Source: Lentzea alba
GTDB taxonomy: Bacteria > Actinomycetota > Actinomycetes > Mycobacteriales > Pseudonocardiaceae
Length of the DNA stretch: 64,000 bases
Direction: 5' to 3'
NCBI RefSeq assembly: GCF_011067745.1
Contig: NZ_JAAMPJ010000003.1
Coordinates: 372,001 to 436,000, forward strand
The notes under the pieces were generated by a model, which worked only from the letters and a program-made list of their open reading frames with translations, did no database searches and was not told the DNA's origin. A program made the translations under genes and the position numbers. Positions 54,021-62,447 of this stretch are shown here, piece after piece. Each line of letters begins with the position of its first letter. Position 1 is the first letter of the stretch.

Positions 54021-55348
54021 CGTTCGCAGGCCAGCCGATAGGCGGCCGCGCCGATCAGTTCCAGCGACACCTGCAGCCGTTCCAGGCTGATGTTGTCCCG
54101 GATCGTGTCCTCCGGCGTGTGGTAGATCGGCTCCAGCTGGGCCGGTCCGCCCTCACCGCGCCAGCTGAAGTTCGCCGACGCCATGCCCTTCTCGTGGAAC
54201 GGCACGTGGTCGCTCGACCCGCGCGCCACCGGGCCGTGCACCCGCGGGTCGTACCCGAGCCGTTTCGCCGCCGCCCGCACGCCGGCGGTCGTGGCGTTGT
54301 CGGCGCCGTCGACGGACAGCAACCAGTACGCGGTGGCCGGGTCGTGGCTCGTGGCGACCATGTCGTTCTGGAACACGCCCTTGATCCGCGCGATCTCCTC
54401 GGGCGGGAGCTGCGAGACGTAGTGCCGCGAGCCGAGCAGGCCCTGTTCCTCCGAGCCCCACAACGCGAACCGCAGCGCCTTGTGCGTGGGCAGATAACGC
54501 AGCACGCGGGCCAGCTCCAGGCACAGCACGGTGCCGCTGCCGTCGTCGTTGGCGCCCGGCGAACCCGGCACGCTGTCGTAGTGCGCGGACACCATCACGA
54601 CCCCGTTGTCGCGCCACGGGAAGGTCGCCGGGCGGTCCGCGATCACGTTGTAGGACGTGAGGTTCGGGTGGTGCACGGTGCTGATCGTCAGTTCACCGGA
54701 ACCCTGGGCGCGCAGCTTCTCCGTGTGCACCTGGGCGAGGCCGATGACGGGCACGGTGACGTTGCGGTCCAGCGCCGGCGAGAACGCGCTGGACCTGCTC
54801 GCGGTGGCCGAGATCCGGCCGAGGATCACTGCCACCGCACCGCGTTCGATCGCCGCGTGCACGTGGGCCGAGCCGGTGGGGGCGTTGACGTAGAACGCGA
54901 TCTTGCCGGTGAGGTCCGGCAGCTGCCCGTCGACCACTTCGACGAACGGCGCCTTGACCGTCACGCCCAGGGAGCCGAAACGAGACGCGCCGGCCTGCCC
55001 GAGGCCCAAGAGGTCGGCCAGGTATTTGTCCGGCACGGTGAACGGCTGCGTCGTCACCTGGTACCGCAACGCCTTGAGCTCGCGGACGAGGTAGTCGCGG
55101 GCCTGGTGCTCGGACGCGGTGCCACCGATCCGCGGCCCGATCTTGTCGCTCAGCACCTTCAGGTGTTTCAAGGCGTTGCGGGCCCGGACCCGTGCCACGA
55201 CGGGGAAGTCGCCGAGGTTCAGGTCCGGTAGTCCGGTGGCGCCCGGTCTCTGTTCGGTCGCCGCGAGCGCGCTCGCGGGATTGGCCACCACGGCGGCTAC
55301 CCCGGCCGCCGCCGCGAGGAAGTCACGTCTGCGCACGTCGTCCCCCAT
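54017..55348 (-). CDS. exported M28-family metallopeptidase
   Basis: A 443-residue aminopeptidase-type enzyme with a twin-arginine signal (VRRRDFLAAAAGVAAVV). A PA domain insertion occupies about residues 135-235 (GKIAFYVNAPTG..ERGAVAVILG). The zinc site is complete: SAHYDSVPGSPGANDDGSG (His and bridging Asp), WGSEEQGLLGS (Glu pair), QNDMVATS (Asp) and PIYHTPEDT (His). It should remove N-terminal residues from peptides outside the cell. The start may instead be GTG 55336, four codons in, which has GGGGG at better spacing. Its stop overlaps that of the GGDEF-EAL gene. Confidence 0.92.
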   Translation of the reverse strand: MGDDVRRRDFLAAAAGVAAVVANPASALAATEQRPGATGLPDLNLGDFPVVARVRARNALKHLKVLSDKIGPRIGGTASEHQARDYLVRELKALRYQVTTQPFTVPDKYLADLLGLGQAGASRFGSLGVTVKAPFVEVVDGQLPDLTGKIAFYVNAPTGSAHVHAAIERGAVAVILGRISATASRSSAFSPALDRNVTVPVIGLAQVHTEKLRAQGSGELTISTVHHPNLTSYNVIADRPATFPWRDNGVVMVSAHYDSVPGSPGANDDGSGTVLCLELARVLRYLPTHKALRFALWGSEEQGLLGSRHYVSQLPPEEIARIKGVFQNDMVATSHDPATAYWLLSVDGADNATTAGVRAAAKRLGYDPRVHGPVARGSSDHVPFHEKGMASANFSWRGEGGPAQLEPIYHTPEDTIRDNISLERLQVSLELIGAAAYRLACER

Positions 55349-55404
55349 CTCCCGATTCTCCAGCCAGCCGAACGTAGGCAGGACGGGAGGTGGCGGACAA
55401 CCGA

Positions 55405-56415
55405 CTAGTGGCTGGCTTTCGGGGACGCGTGATCGAGAACGAGGTCCTGCACCTGCCTGCGCGCGTCGGCCCGTGCTACCTGCACGCACGCCATCAGCTG
55501 CGCGGCGAGCAGGTCGGGATCGAGACGGCGGACCTCGGGGCCGAACGAGACGCCCGTCGTCAGGCCGTTCGAGTCCACGGTCACCGTGACGCCGCCGCGG
55601 GTGGCCTCACCGCTCACGGCCGCGAGCAACCTGACCAGTTCGAGGTAGTGCCGGCGTTCCCGTTCCTCGGCAGCCGTGTTCAGCTCCTCCCACCACGCCA
55701 ACCGGCGGCGCAACAACGCTTGAGCGGTCGCCGGATCGGACACCGGCACCCGCCACGCACCGGACGCGGTGTGCAGCACCAGCGCGTTCGACTCGGTGGT
55801 GACGCGAAGGATGCGGGCGAACGCGACGCCGAGGTCGAGCCGGCCGCCGGACCGCGTGGTCCAGTCGACGCGGTCGGTACCGATCACGACGCGCGCGCCG
55901 TGGCCGTCCAGCACGAGCGGGAACGCGGTCGAGCCGAGTTCGAGGACCGGCGCTCCCAGCAGCGAGCGGCGGGCCAGCCGGGCGAGCCACGACGCCGAGC
56001 CCGCACCGAGGACTCCGGCCGCGCACAACGCCTTCACCGCGACGGCCGCGCCGGGACTGAGCCGCAACGCGATGCCCGAGCCCGGCAGCACGCCGAGCAC
56101 GAGCTGCGCGCCGGTCATCAGGGTGGTGGCGGGCAGCCACGAGTGAGGGTCGCTCAACCCGTTGCGGCGCAACCAGCTCAGCAACGCCCACGCGCAGGCC
56201 GCCGCGGCGACGGCCGGAATCGCGGACCACCACGGCATGATCCGCTGACCGGCCGACGTCATCCCGGCGAGCACGATGCACACGATGCCGATCGCGACGG
56301 GCAGCACACCGGCGGAGAGGATCAGCAACGTCCTGGTGCGCCGCCAGCGAGCAGCCAGCGCGTGCACGACCTGCGGATCGTTGATCAGAGGAATGGCGTG
56401 GGGAAGTAACGTCAT
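55405..56415 (-). CDS. membrane protein with C-terminal YbaB/EbfC-like domain
   Basis: A 336-residue protein. The N-terminal half has four or so hydrophobic helices (LLILSAGVLPVAIGIVCIVLAG near 30-52, WWSAIPAVAAAACAWALLSWL near 62-85, a third and fourth near 100-150). A soluble beta-rich segment follows, and the last 75 residues (RGGVTVTVDSNGLTTGVSFGPEVRRLDPDLLAAQLMACVQVARADARRQV, partial quotation split) match the YbaB/EbfC nucleoid-associated domain pattern of G-x-V-x-V-t-v-x-x-x-G then long helix. In actinomycetes this domain also occurs in proteins linked to type VII secretion. AGGGG precedes ATG 56415; the longer frame to 56571 is discarded. Function unknown. Confidence 0.7.
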   Translation of the reverse strand: MTLLPHAIPLINDPQVVHALAARWRRTRTLLILSAGVLPVAIGIVCIVLAGMTSAGQRIMPWWSAIPAVAAAACAWALLSWLRRNGLSDPHSWLPATTLMTGAQLVLGVLPGSGIALRLSPGAAVAVKALCAAGVLGAGSASWLARLARRSLLGAPVLELGSTAFPLVLDGHGARVVIGTDRVDWTTRSGGRLDLGVAFARILRVTTESNALVLHTASGAWRVPVSDPATAQALLRRRLAWWEELNTAAEERERRHYLELVRLLAAVSGEATRGGVTVTVDSNGLTTGVSFGPEVRRLDPDLLAAQLMACVQVARADARRQVQDLVLDHASPKASH

Positions 56416-56542
56416 CAGCGCGCCCCTCGTCAGCTCTCCGCCGTCACCACCTGTGACGTGCGGGCCGACCAGACTTCCCGGCTCACCTGGGCGTAAATAT
56501 GCCGTAAATGTCCAGTTCAGGCAAGCCCTGTCCACTGTGGAC

Positions 56543-56572
56543 GGTGTGGCGCGCGAGCCCGCGCGCCACACC
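56543..56572 (-). terminator. perfect 13-bp hairpin after the PepSY gene
   Basis: GGTGTGGCGCGCG (56543-56555) and CGCGCGCCACACC (56560-56572) form a perfect GC-rich stem with a four-base AGCC loop, starting 12 bases after the stop of the PepSY gene on the minus strand. No T-tract follows, normal for high-GC actinobacteria. A second palindrome GTCCAC-T-GTGGAC lies just beyond (56530-56542). Confidence 0.8.
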
Positions 56573-56584
56573 GGATCCGTTGTG

Positions 56585-57892
56585 TCAGGCCGCCTTCGCG
56601 CGCCTGCCGAGCACGGCGTCGACCACCAAAAAGACCACGAGACTGATCCCGAGCAGCGGCACGAACCACCCGACGAGCAGCGCGCCGAGACCGAGGCCGA
56701 TCAACGCGCCGCGCGGAGCCTTGCGCCACTGGCCACGCGGCGTGGGACGGCCGAAGCCGCGGGTCGGCCTGCGCTTCCACCACATCCGGTAGCCGAGCAC
56801 GACCAGTGCGACCAGCCCGCCGCCGAGAAGCAGCAGGACCAGCTGGTTGACCCAGCCGAACAACACGCCCATGTGCGCGTCGATGCCCCACCGGGTCAGC
56901 TTCGCGGCGAGCGGGTAGTCGGCGAAGTTCACCGAGCTGACCACGGCACCGTCCTGGATCGCCACCGAGTCGACCTGCGTGGGCCAGCCGCGGCCGATCT
57001 CGGCGACCTTCCACGCGCCACCGGACTCGGCGGGCAGACCGATCTCCAGGGGCTTGGCGTCGATGCCCGACGAGCGGGCCGCCCACAGCACCGTGTCGAC
57101 GTCGCCGTAACTGGTACCGGTGGAGCTGTGCTCGCCGTGTTCGGAGTGGTCGCCACCGCCGGTGGGCACCTTCAACGACGGCGTGGTCCAGTCGAGGGCC
57201 TTGCGCAGCGTCGCGACGTTCTCGCCGGCGTACGCGGACCACGTGAGACCCGTGGCGGACAAGAACAGCGCGCCGACGAGCACCCACACGCCCAGCAGGC
57301 CGTGCGTGCGGATGCGCTTGCTGTTGCGCGCCCTCGTGATCCACAACACCAGCCCGCCCAGCGCGACCACCCACAGCCAGGAGGCGGCGAGCTCGCTGTA
57401 GATCCGGCCGGGTTCGCCGAGCATCAGGTTGCGGTGCAACTGGCTCAGCGTCATCCGCAACGGCAGCGAGCCGCTCGAGCCGTAGACGACGAGATCACCG
57501 GTGACGCGACCCGTGCCGGGATCGACGAAGACAGCACGGCGTTCGGACTCGCCGAGGCCCTTCTCGGAGAACAACACGCGGGTGGTGTCGCCGGGTTCGG
57601 GAGCCGGGCGCACCGCGACGAGCGTGCCCTCCGGCGAGGTCGCCAGCGCGGCGTCGACCTGCTTCGCGAGCGGGAGTTGCTGAGAGGACACGGGAACGCG
57701 GAGCTGGTCGGAGTAGACCCAGGACTCCAGCTGAGGCGTGAGGGCGTACAGCACGCCGGTCAGCGCGGCGACCAGGATGAACGGGCCGACGAGGACGCCG
57801 GCGTAGAAGTGCAGGCGCAGGAACAGTCCTCGCCACGCGAAGGATCTGCGTGGCGGAGCGCTTGTGGTGGGTGTGGGGGCTGTGGTGGTCAT
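56585..57892 (-). CDS. PepSY-domain membrane protein
   Basis: A 435-residue protein of the PepSY-associated TM family. Four principal membrane helices are seen: 27-49 (HFYAGVLVGPFILVAALTGVLYAL, with the conserved H-x-Y...P...TG), about 170-190, about 205-225 and 350-370, plus a final helix near 405-430. Extracytoplasmic PepSY segments lie between. A His-rich loop (GGGDHSEHGEHSS, about residues 250-262) could bind copper or iron. Members assist siderophore-iron reduction or metal handling. It follows, by 65 bases, a small membrane protein gene in the same direction; a strong hairpin ends the unit. Confidence 0.9.
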   Translation of the reverse strand: MTTTAPTPTTSAPPRRSFAWRGLFLRLHFYAGVLVGPFILVAALTGVLYALTPQLESWVYSDQLRVPVSSQQLPLAKQVDAALATSPEGTLVAVRPAPEPGDTTRVLFSEKGLGESERRAVFVDPGTGRVTGDLVVYGSSGSLPLRMTLSQLHRNLMLGEPGRIYSELAASWLWVVALGGLVLWITRARNSKRIRTHGLLGVWVLVGALFLSATGLTWSAYAGENVATLRKALDWTTPSLKVPTGGGDHSEHGEHSSTGTSYGDVDTVLWAARSSGIDAKPLEIGLPAESGGAWKVAEIGRGWPTQVDSVAIQDGAVVSSVNFADYPLAAKLTRWGIDAHMGVLFGWVNQLVLLLLGGGLVALVVLGYRMWWKRRPTRGFGRPTPRGQWRKAPRGALIGLGLGALLVGWFVPLLGISLVVFLVVDAVLGRRAKAA

Positions 57893-57957
57893 CGGAGCAC
57901 TCCAAATGGGCGTGAACAGGTGCAGGACCGCGTTGGAAGCGGCCCTGTGAAGGGGAT

Positions 57958-58470
57958 TCAGACCTGTTCAGCCGGAGGACCGCGCCACGACAGCACGTCC
58001 AGGAAGACGATCGTGGTCGGCGCGAGGCGAGGCGTGGCGACGACCAGAGGTGCAGTGGCGGGCAGGGACGGGAGCCTGCGGGGGAGGACCGACGCGATCG
58101 CGCGGGCCACCGTGAGCACCGTGCGTTCGGCGACGGCGAGCACGGCCACGGTCAGAAGGGTCGCCACGACGTGTGCGGCGAGCATGCGCGACGGGTCAGG
58201 CTCGTGTGCGTGCCGGGACACGGCGAGCGACACCATCAGGTGCATCGCCAACTGGCCGCCGCCGACCAGCACCAGCAGCCGTCCGGGAGTGAGCTCGTGC
58301 CGCGCGAACCCGGCGCAGGCCCACGTCAGCAGCGCGACGAGCGAGAAGACCAGTCCGGCGTCGGGTAGATGACCCTCCGCGCTGGAGTGCGCGAGGACCG
58401 CGAGGGCCCCGGTGACCACGCCGACAGCCGCACAGCGCGCACGGCGCAGCGGCAGAGGTGGCAGGGTCAC
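57958..58470 (-). CDS. small integral membrane protein of unknown function
   Basis: A 170-residue protein with four to five hydrophobic helices (for example AVGVVTGALAVLAHSS, LVFSLVALLTWACAGFA, LLVLVGGGQLAMHLMVSLAV, MLAAHVVATLLTVAVLAVA). Histidines cluster in and between helices (SAEGH, HLMVSLAVSRHAHEPD, AHVV), as in actinobacterial proteins found next to PepSY and copper-handling genes. It precedes the PepSY gene by 65 bases, so co-transcription and a shared metal-related job are plausible. No named family is recognised. Confidence 0.7.
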   Translation of the reverse strand: MTLPPLPLRRARCAAVGVVTGALAVLAHSSAEGHLPDAGLVFSLVALLTWACAGFARHELTPGRLLVLVGGGQLAMHLMVSLAVSRHAHEPDPSRMLAAHVVATLLTVAVLAVAERTVLTVARAIASVLPRRLPSLPATAPLVVATPRLAPTTIVFLDVLSWRGPPAEQV

Positions 58471-58552
58471 AAACAGGAGCCTAGCTGCCTGAACAGGTAA
58501 GATCAGCCCCTACGAATCTTGTGGCCTCACGGTTCAACACAGCGTTGATTTT

Positions 58553-58861
58553 CTAGATGCCTTCGAGGTCGAGGGTCTGCTGGTGCGGGCCACCGGTGAA
58601 CGAGCTGGTGAGCAGCCCCGCCGACCGGCACCGCCCGCACGTCACCGGTGACGTCGTCGCCTTGAAGCGGGTGAAGTCCCAGCTGCCCGTGCCGACGTGA
58701 CAGCCGGGGCCGGGCACCTCCAGGCCGAGCCAGCCCTGCAGCCGCACGGCGTGCACGACGTCGGAACCCTCGAGGTAGCCGTTGAGCCGCCCCGCGAACC
58801 GGTTGCGCGCCTCTTCCGCGGGTGCGCTGAGAGCCTCCTGCAACGCCGAAATGCCGTTCAT
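58553..58861 (-). CDS. hypothetical protein with CxxC
   Basis: A 102-residue protein. The N-terminal half is helical (ISALQEALSAPAEEARNRFAGRLNGYLEG); the C-terminal half contains GPGCHVGTGSWDFTRFK and TCGRCRS, with three cysteines and a histidine that could bind zinc, and ends in beta-like residues TLDLEGI. I do not recognise it. It is 15 bases downstream of the PadR regulator gene on the same strand, so it may belong to that regulator's transcript. Confidence 0.6.
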   Translation of the reverse strand: MNGISALQEALSAPAEEARNRFAGRLNGYLEGSDVVHAVRLQGWLGLEVPGPGCHVGTGSWDFTRFKATTSPVTCGRCRSAGLLTSSFTGGPHQQTLDLEGI

Positions 58862-58876
58862 GGACCCGATTCAACC

Positions 58877-59452
58877 TCACGTGGGCGCGTCGAGCCGGGC
58901 ACCACGCCGCTCTAGCACCGTGAGGCTGCGCGCACACCACCGCACGTTGTCCCGCTCGAACGACAAGCCGCGCAACAAGGTCAGGTACGGCCCGACGCGG
59001 TCGGCCGTCTCCAGGAACTCCTCCTCGGTGCGGCCGTCGAGCAGCTTGGCCCGGAGGCGTTCGTACCGCGCGATCTTCGCCTCGGCCCACTGCCTGCGTT
59101 CCCTGAGTGACGCTTTCACCGCCTCGACGTCACCGGCGTCCGCGGCGAGCACCGCGACCAGCAGCTCGTCGCGGATCGCGGTGGGCTTGTGCGGCTCGGC
59201 GGTGAACGCGGCCAGAGCTTCGAGACCCGCCGTGGTGAGCGAGAACACCCGTTTGTTCGGCCGGCGTTCCTGCTCGACCGTCCTCGCCTCGATCAGCCCG
59301 CCGGTCTCCATCCGGTCCAGCTCGCGGTAGAGCTGCTGCGGTGTGCACATCCAGAAGTTCGCCACGGACGCGTCGAACACCTTGGCCAGGTCGTAGCCGG
59401 ACGCCGGCCCGTCGAGCAGGGCGGCCAGCACGGCGTTGCGCAGCGACATCAT
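58877..59452 (-). CDS. PadR-family transcriptional regulator
   Basis: A 191-residue regulator. The N-terminal winged helix is characteristic (AVLAALLDGPASGYDLAKVFDASV, then PQQLYRELDRMETGGLIEAR and the beta wing KRVFSLTTAGLEAL). The C-terminal half is the PadR coiled-coil dimer domain (Vir-type, ELLVAVLAADAGD..LRERRQWAEAKIARYERLRAKL). The initiator may be the second Met (59449). It diverges from a SnoaL-like gene over 54 bases, containing an inverted repeat that is its likely operator. Confidence 0.93.
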   Translation of the reverse strand: MMSLRNAVLAALLDGPASGYDLAKVFDASVANFWMCTPQQLYRELDRMETGGLIEARTVEQERRPNKRVFSLTTAGLEALAAFTAEPHKPTAIRDELLVAVLAADAGDVEAVKASLRERRQWAEAKIARYERLRAKLLDGRTEEEFLETADRVGPYLTLLRGLSFERDNVRWCARSLTVLERRGARLDAPT

Positions 59453-59477
59453 CCCAGGTTACGGTGCGGTTACCTAG

Positions 59478-59489
59478 TCAACAAGTTGA
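59478..59489. promoter_or_regulatory. inverted repeat between PadR and SnoaL-like genes
   Basis: TCAAC-AA-GTTGA is a 5-bp inverted repeat with a two-base spacer placed midway between the divergent PadR start and the SnoaL-like start. A PadR dimer site is the natural reading. The element is short, so assignment relies on position. Confidence 0.45.
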
Positions 59490-59506
59490 GTATGTGAGGG
59501 CGGGCC

Positions 59507-59902
59507 GTGGACGCATTCCGCAAGGCAGTCGAAGCGCGCGACACCGACGCCATGGCGGCTTGCCTGGCCGACAACGTGGTGTTCACCAGCCCTGTGGCGT
59601 TCAAGCCGTACCCCGGCAAGCCGATCACCGCGGCGATCCTGCGCGGCGTGATGCGGGTGTTCGAGAACTTCCGCTACGAGCGCGTGATCGCCGACGGGCC
59701 GAACCACGCGCTGGTGTTCCGGACCGAGGTGGGCGGCAAGGAGGTCCAGGGCTGCGACTTCCTGCACCTCGACGAGAACGGGTTGATCGACGAGTTCACC
59801 GTGATGGTGCGGCCGCTGTCCGGCGCCCAGGCGTTGTCCGAGGCGATGGCCGCGCAGTTCGAGCAGATCCAGGCCGAGGCCCTAGAAGCGTTCAACTCCT
59901 AA
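59507..59902 (+). CDS. SnoaL/NTF2-like protein
   Basis: A 131-residue cone-shaped NTF2-fold protein: DAFRKAVEARDTDAMAACLADNVVFTSPVAFKPY is the characteristic opening, followed by YERVIADGPNHALVFRTEVGG and LDENGLIDEFTVMVRPL. Members act as isomerases, hydrolases or ligand-binding proteins. GTG start (GTGGACGCATTC). It is divergent from, and probably repressed by, the PadR regulator. Its 3' end overlaps the convergent gene by 21 bases. Confidence 0.88.
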   Translation: MDAFRKAVEARDTDAMAACLADNVVFTSPVAFKPYPGKPITAAILRGVMRVFENFRYERVIADGPNHALVFRTEVGGKEVQGCDFLHLDENGLIDEFTVMVRPLSGAQALSEAMAAQFEQIQAEALEAFNS

Positions 59903-61612
59903 CGCGGTCAGCACCAGGTCGAGGTTGCCCAACCCCTGCAGGTTGCGGTTGGTCTGGGCGAAGAGCTCCACGATCGCGACGTTGCGCTGGTCGTCCGCGG
60001 ACATCTTCTTGAGCGCGGCGTCGTCGCGGATCCCGGTCTCCCGCAGGAACACCATGACCGCGCCCACACCGGCGAGGTCCGCGTCGCTGTAGGCCTGGTA
60101 GTCGGTCTGGTTGCTGAGCGAGGTCATCACCACGATCAACGTGTTGCGCATGTCGTCGCGGGACATGGTGTTGAGCTGGTGCTGGCTGCGGAACCGCCCG
60201 GCCAGCAACACACCGCGCACGTAGAACGGCGTCGAGCCCGGCCGCCTGCCGCGGGTGGCGAGATCGCTGCCCAGCGCGATCTGGGCCAGCTGCAGGTTCG
60301 TGAAGCCCTGCAACGCCTGTCCGGCACCGGTTTGCGCGCCGAGTTCGACGATCATCACGTTGCGCTGGTCGTCGGCCGTCATGCTCTTGAGCGCCGCGTC
60401 GTCGCGGAGTCCGTTGCGCCGCAGGAAGACCATGACCGCGCCCATGCCTGCCAGCGTGTCGTTGTCGAAGCGCTGGTAGTCGTTCTGGTTGCTGAGGGAC
60501 GCCAGGCACACGATCAGGGTGTTGCGCATGTCCTCGTAGGGCATGGTGTTGAGCTGGTGTTGCGTGCGGAACCCGCCTGCCAGCAGGACACCGCGGATCG
60601 GGAACGAGATCACCGATCCGGGCAGCACCTCCACGTCGACGAAGTCCTCTGCGACAGTGGTGCGCCGCAACGAGAAGTCGCCCGCGGGGCAGGCCCAGTC
60701 GGTGCGCGAGAGGTCGGCCACGCCGTCGTACCGCACGCGGCCGTCGGGGTTGATCGAGTGCACGACCAGACCTTCGACCGCGATCCCCTGGTCGTAGGTC
60801 TCCGCCTTTGCACGGCGCAGCTCCACGCAGAACACACGTCCGTCGCGCCGTTGGGACGGCACGGCGATCATCACGGGTTTGCCCGAGCCCGGAGACGAGT
60901 AGTCGGGCTTGTACAGCCGCACTTTCACGGGCAGGTCGCGGACGTTCACGACCGACGAGCTGTCGCGGAACCGCGGGTCGCGGTACAGGTGCGCGCCCGG
61001 CACCAGCGGTCCGACGATGAGGTTCGCCGGTATGTTCGTGAACGGGGATTCCTTGTTCAGGCCGCCATCGGGGAGCGCCGCCACCGACTTGCGGATCCAG
61101 CTCGCCGCCACCGAGCCGTAGGTGCGGGCGCTCATCGCCGAGTACGGCGACATGTAGGCCGCGCCGGCGGCGTCGAGTTCGTGGTCGAGCTCGAAGCTGT
61201 GCCCCAGCTCCTGGCACGCCGCGTCGAACGGCGTGATCGAGTCGACCACGGTCGCCCGGATCTTCTTCTGCAAGCCGTCCGGCCCCGGCACCCACACCTC
61301 GCCGCCGCCCCACCAGCCGGTGGGCCGCGCGAACCAGATCAACAGGACGTCCGTGTGCACCCAGTCGACCTGCGTGGCGGCCTTCACCACCGCGTCCTGC
61401 AGGGCACCCCGGCCGTCGTTGGTGACCGTGCCGGGGTCGGGGACGACGACCGGGTCGTAGACCTGGCTGCTCACGTCGAACAGGCCGCGCGAACACCGCC
61501 ACCAGAAGTCGCCCAGGCTGTGGCGGATGCCCGGCCGCATCCAGTTCTCGAACTGTTCGCGCGACCAGACGCTGTCCGTGGCCGCGTACTTCACCGGAAC
61601 TACGGCGATCAT
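59882..61612 (-). CDS. protein with degenerate metalloprotease motif and C-terminal tandem repeat
   Basis: A 576-residue protein with GGAGG four bases before ATG 61612 and no signal peptide. Residues 1-190 resemble an M6/metzincin-type protease (WWGGGEVWVPG, then CQELGHSFELDHE) but the HExxH motif has Gln134 in place of the first His and Glu141 replacing the usual Gly of HExxHxxGxxH. Residues about 195-335 are beta-rich. Residues about 339-465 and 466-575 are two copies of a helical repeat: RGVLLAGGFRTQHQLNTM / RGVLLAGRFRSQHQLNTM, VGAVMVFLR-x3-G-[LI]-RDDAALK, ADDQRN. I recognise no family for the repeat. The protein may be a pseudo-protease with a ligand-binding tail. Confidence 0.75.
   Translation of the reverse strand: MIAVVPVKYAATDSVWSREQFENWMRPGIRHSLGDFWWRCSRGLFDVSSQVYDPVVVPDPGTVTNDGRGALQDAVVKAATQVDWVHTDVLLIWFARPTGWWGGGEVWVPGPDGLQKKIRATVVDSITPFDAACQELGHSFELDHELDAAGAAYMSPYSAMSARTYGSVAASWIRKSVAALPDGGLNKESPFTNIPANLIVGPLVPGAHLYRDPRFRDSSSVVNVRDLPVKVRLYKPDYSSPGSGKPVMIAVPSQRRDGRVFCVELRRAKAETYDQGIAVEGLVVHSINPDGRVRYDGVADLSRTDWACPAGDFSLRRTTVAEDFVDVEVLPGSVISFPIRGVLLAGGFRTQHQLNTMPYEDMRNTLIVCLASLSNQNDYQRFDNDTLAGMGAVMVFLRRNGLRDDAALKSMTADDQRNVMIVELGAQTGAGQALQGFTNLQLAQIALGSDLATRGRRPGSTPFYVRGVLLAGRFRSQHQLNTMSRDDMRNTLIVVMTSLSNQTDYQAYSDADLAGVGAVMVFLRETGIRDDAALKKMSADDQRNVAIVELFAQTNRNLQGLGNLDLVLTALGVERF
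59885..60598 (-). repeat. internal tandem repeat within the metalloprotease-like gene
   Basis: Two adjacent coding units, 60598-60218 (about 127 codons) and 60217-59885 (about 111 codons), encode strongly similar sequences; RGVLLAG, QHQLNTM, DMRNTLIV, SLSNQ-x-DYQ, GAVMVFLR, RDDAALK and ADDQRNV are shared in order. Divergence at many third positions and several residues shows that the duplication is old. Confidence 0.85.
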
Positions 61613-61672
61613 GTCGCCTCCTCTGTGCCGCCACGAGTGGACACAGAGGAACTCGACCGCGGCGCGAGAACG

Positions 61673-62422
61673 TTACGCGGCGAACTCGTACACGCTCACG
61701 TGCCGCCTGCTTTCCGCCGTGAACGGCTCGCCGTTCCAGCCTCCCCAGCGGTCGCGCAGCCGCAGCCCCGCGATGCGCGCCATGAGGTCGAACTCGGCCG
61801 GGTACGTCAGCCGCTGCCGGATCGGGCCGAACCGGACGCCGTCCGCGCTGATCTCCACGTGGTTCTCGTCGAGCATCTGCGTGACCGGGTCGTACCGGTT
61901 GACGTCGAACCCGACGTGGTCGATCTCCAGCGTCTCCACGTCGATGAACTGGTGCCGTGGCCGCGCCGCCCAGGTCGGCAGCCCGCTCTCGATCACGAAC
62001 ACGCCGCCGGGTTCGAGGTGGCGTGCCGCGTTCTCGAAGCAGCGCACCTGGTCGTCCTGGGTGAGCAGGTTGCAGATCGTGTTGAAAACCAGGTACACCA
62101 ACGAGTACGTGCGTCCGGTGCCGACCTGCGACATGTCGCCCATCGTCACGTCGATGCCGGCGCCGCCGGGCTTCTCCCGCATTCTCGCGACCATGCCGGG
62201 GGAAAGCTCGATGCCGTCCACCGCCACACCGGATTCGGCCAGGGGCAACGCGATTCGTCCGGTACCGATCGCGAACTCCAGTGCCGTCTTGCCGAATCTC
62301 CCGAGGAACCGCACGGTGTCGGCCTCGTCGCCGCGCAGCGTGTTGTCGTAGGTCTTCGCCGTTTCGGAACTGAAACTCGGGTTGAATCCCTTCACCCGAC
62401 CCACGCTAGACCCGGCCGCCAC
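61673..62422 (-). CDS. class I SAM-dependent methyltransferase
   Basis: A methyltransferase of about 240 residues. FNPSFSSETAKTYDNTLRGDEADTVRFLGRF leads to motif I ALEFAIGTGRIALPLA, then VDGIELSPGM, VTMGDMSQV and the post-motif YSLVYLVFNTICNL, followed by HLEPGGVFVIE. The frame allows GTG starts at 62422, 62404 and 62395; the last begins VKGFNPSF and fits the family opening, so the true N-terminus may be nine residues shorter. Divergent from the DinB-like gene. Substrate unknown. Confidence 0.87.
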   Translation of the reverse strand: MAAGSSVGRVKGFNPSFSSETAKTYDNTLRGDEADTVRFLGRFGKTALEFAIGTGRIALPLAESGVAVDGIELSPGMVARMREKPGGAGIDVTMGDMSQVGTGRTYSLVYLVFNTICNLLTQDDQVRCFENAARHLEPGGVFVIESGLPTWAARPRHQFIDVETLEIDHVGFDVNRYDPVTQMLDENHVEISADGVRFGPIRQRLTYPAEFDLMARIAGLRLRDRWGGWNGEPFTAESRRHVSVYEFAA

Positions 62423-62447
62423 CGAGTTTTCGGACTAGGATTTCGAT

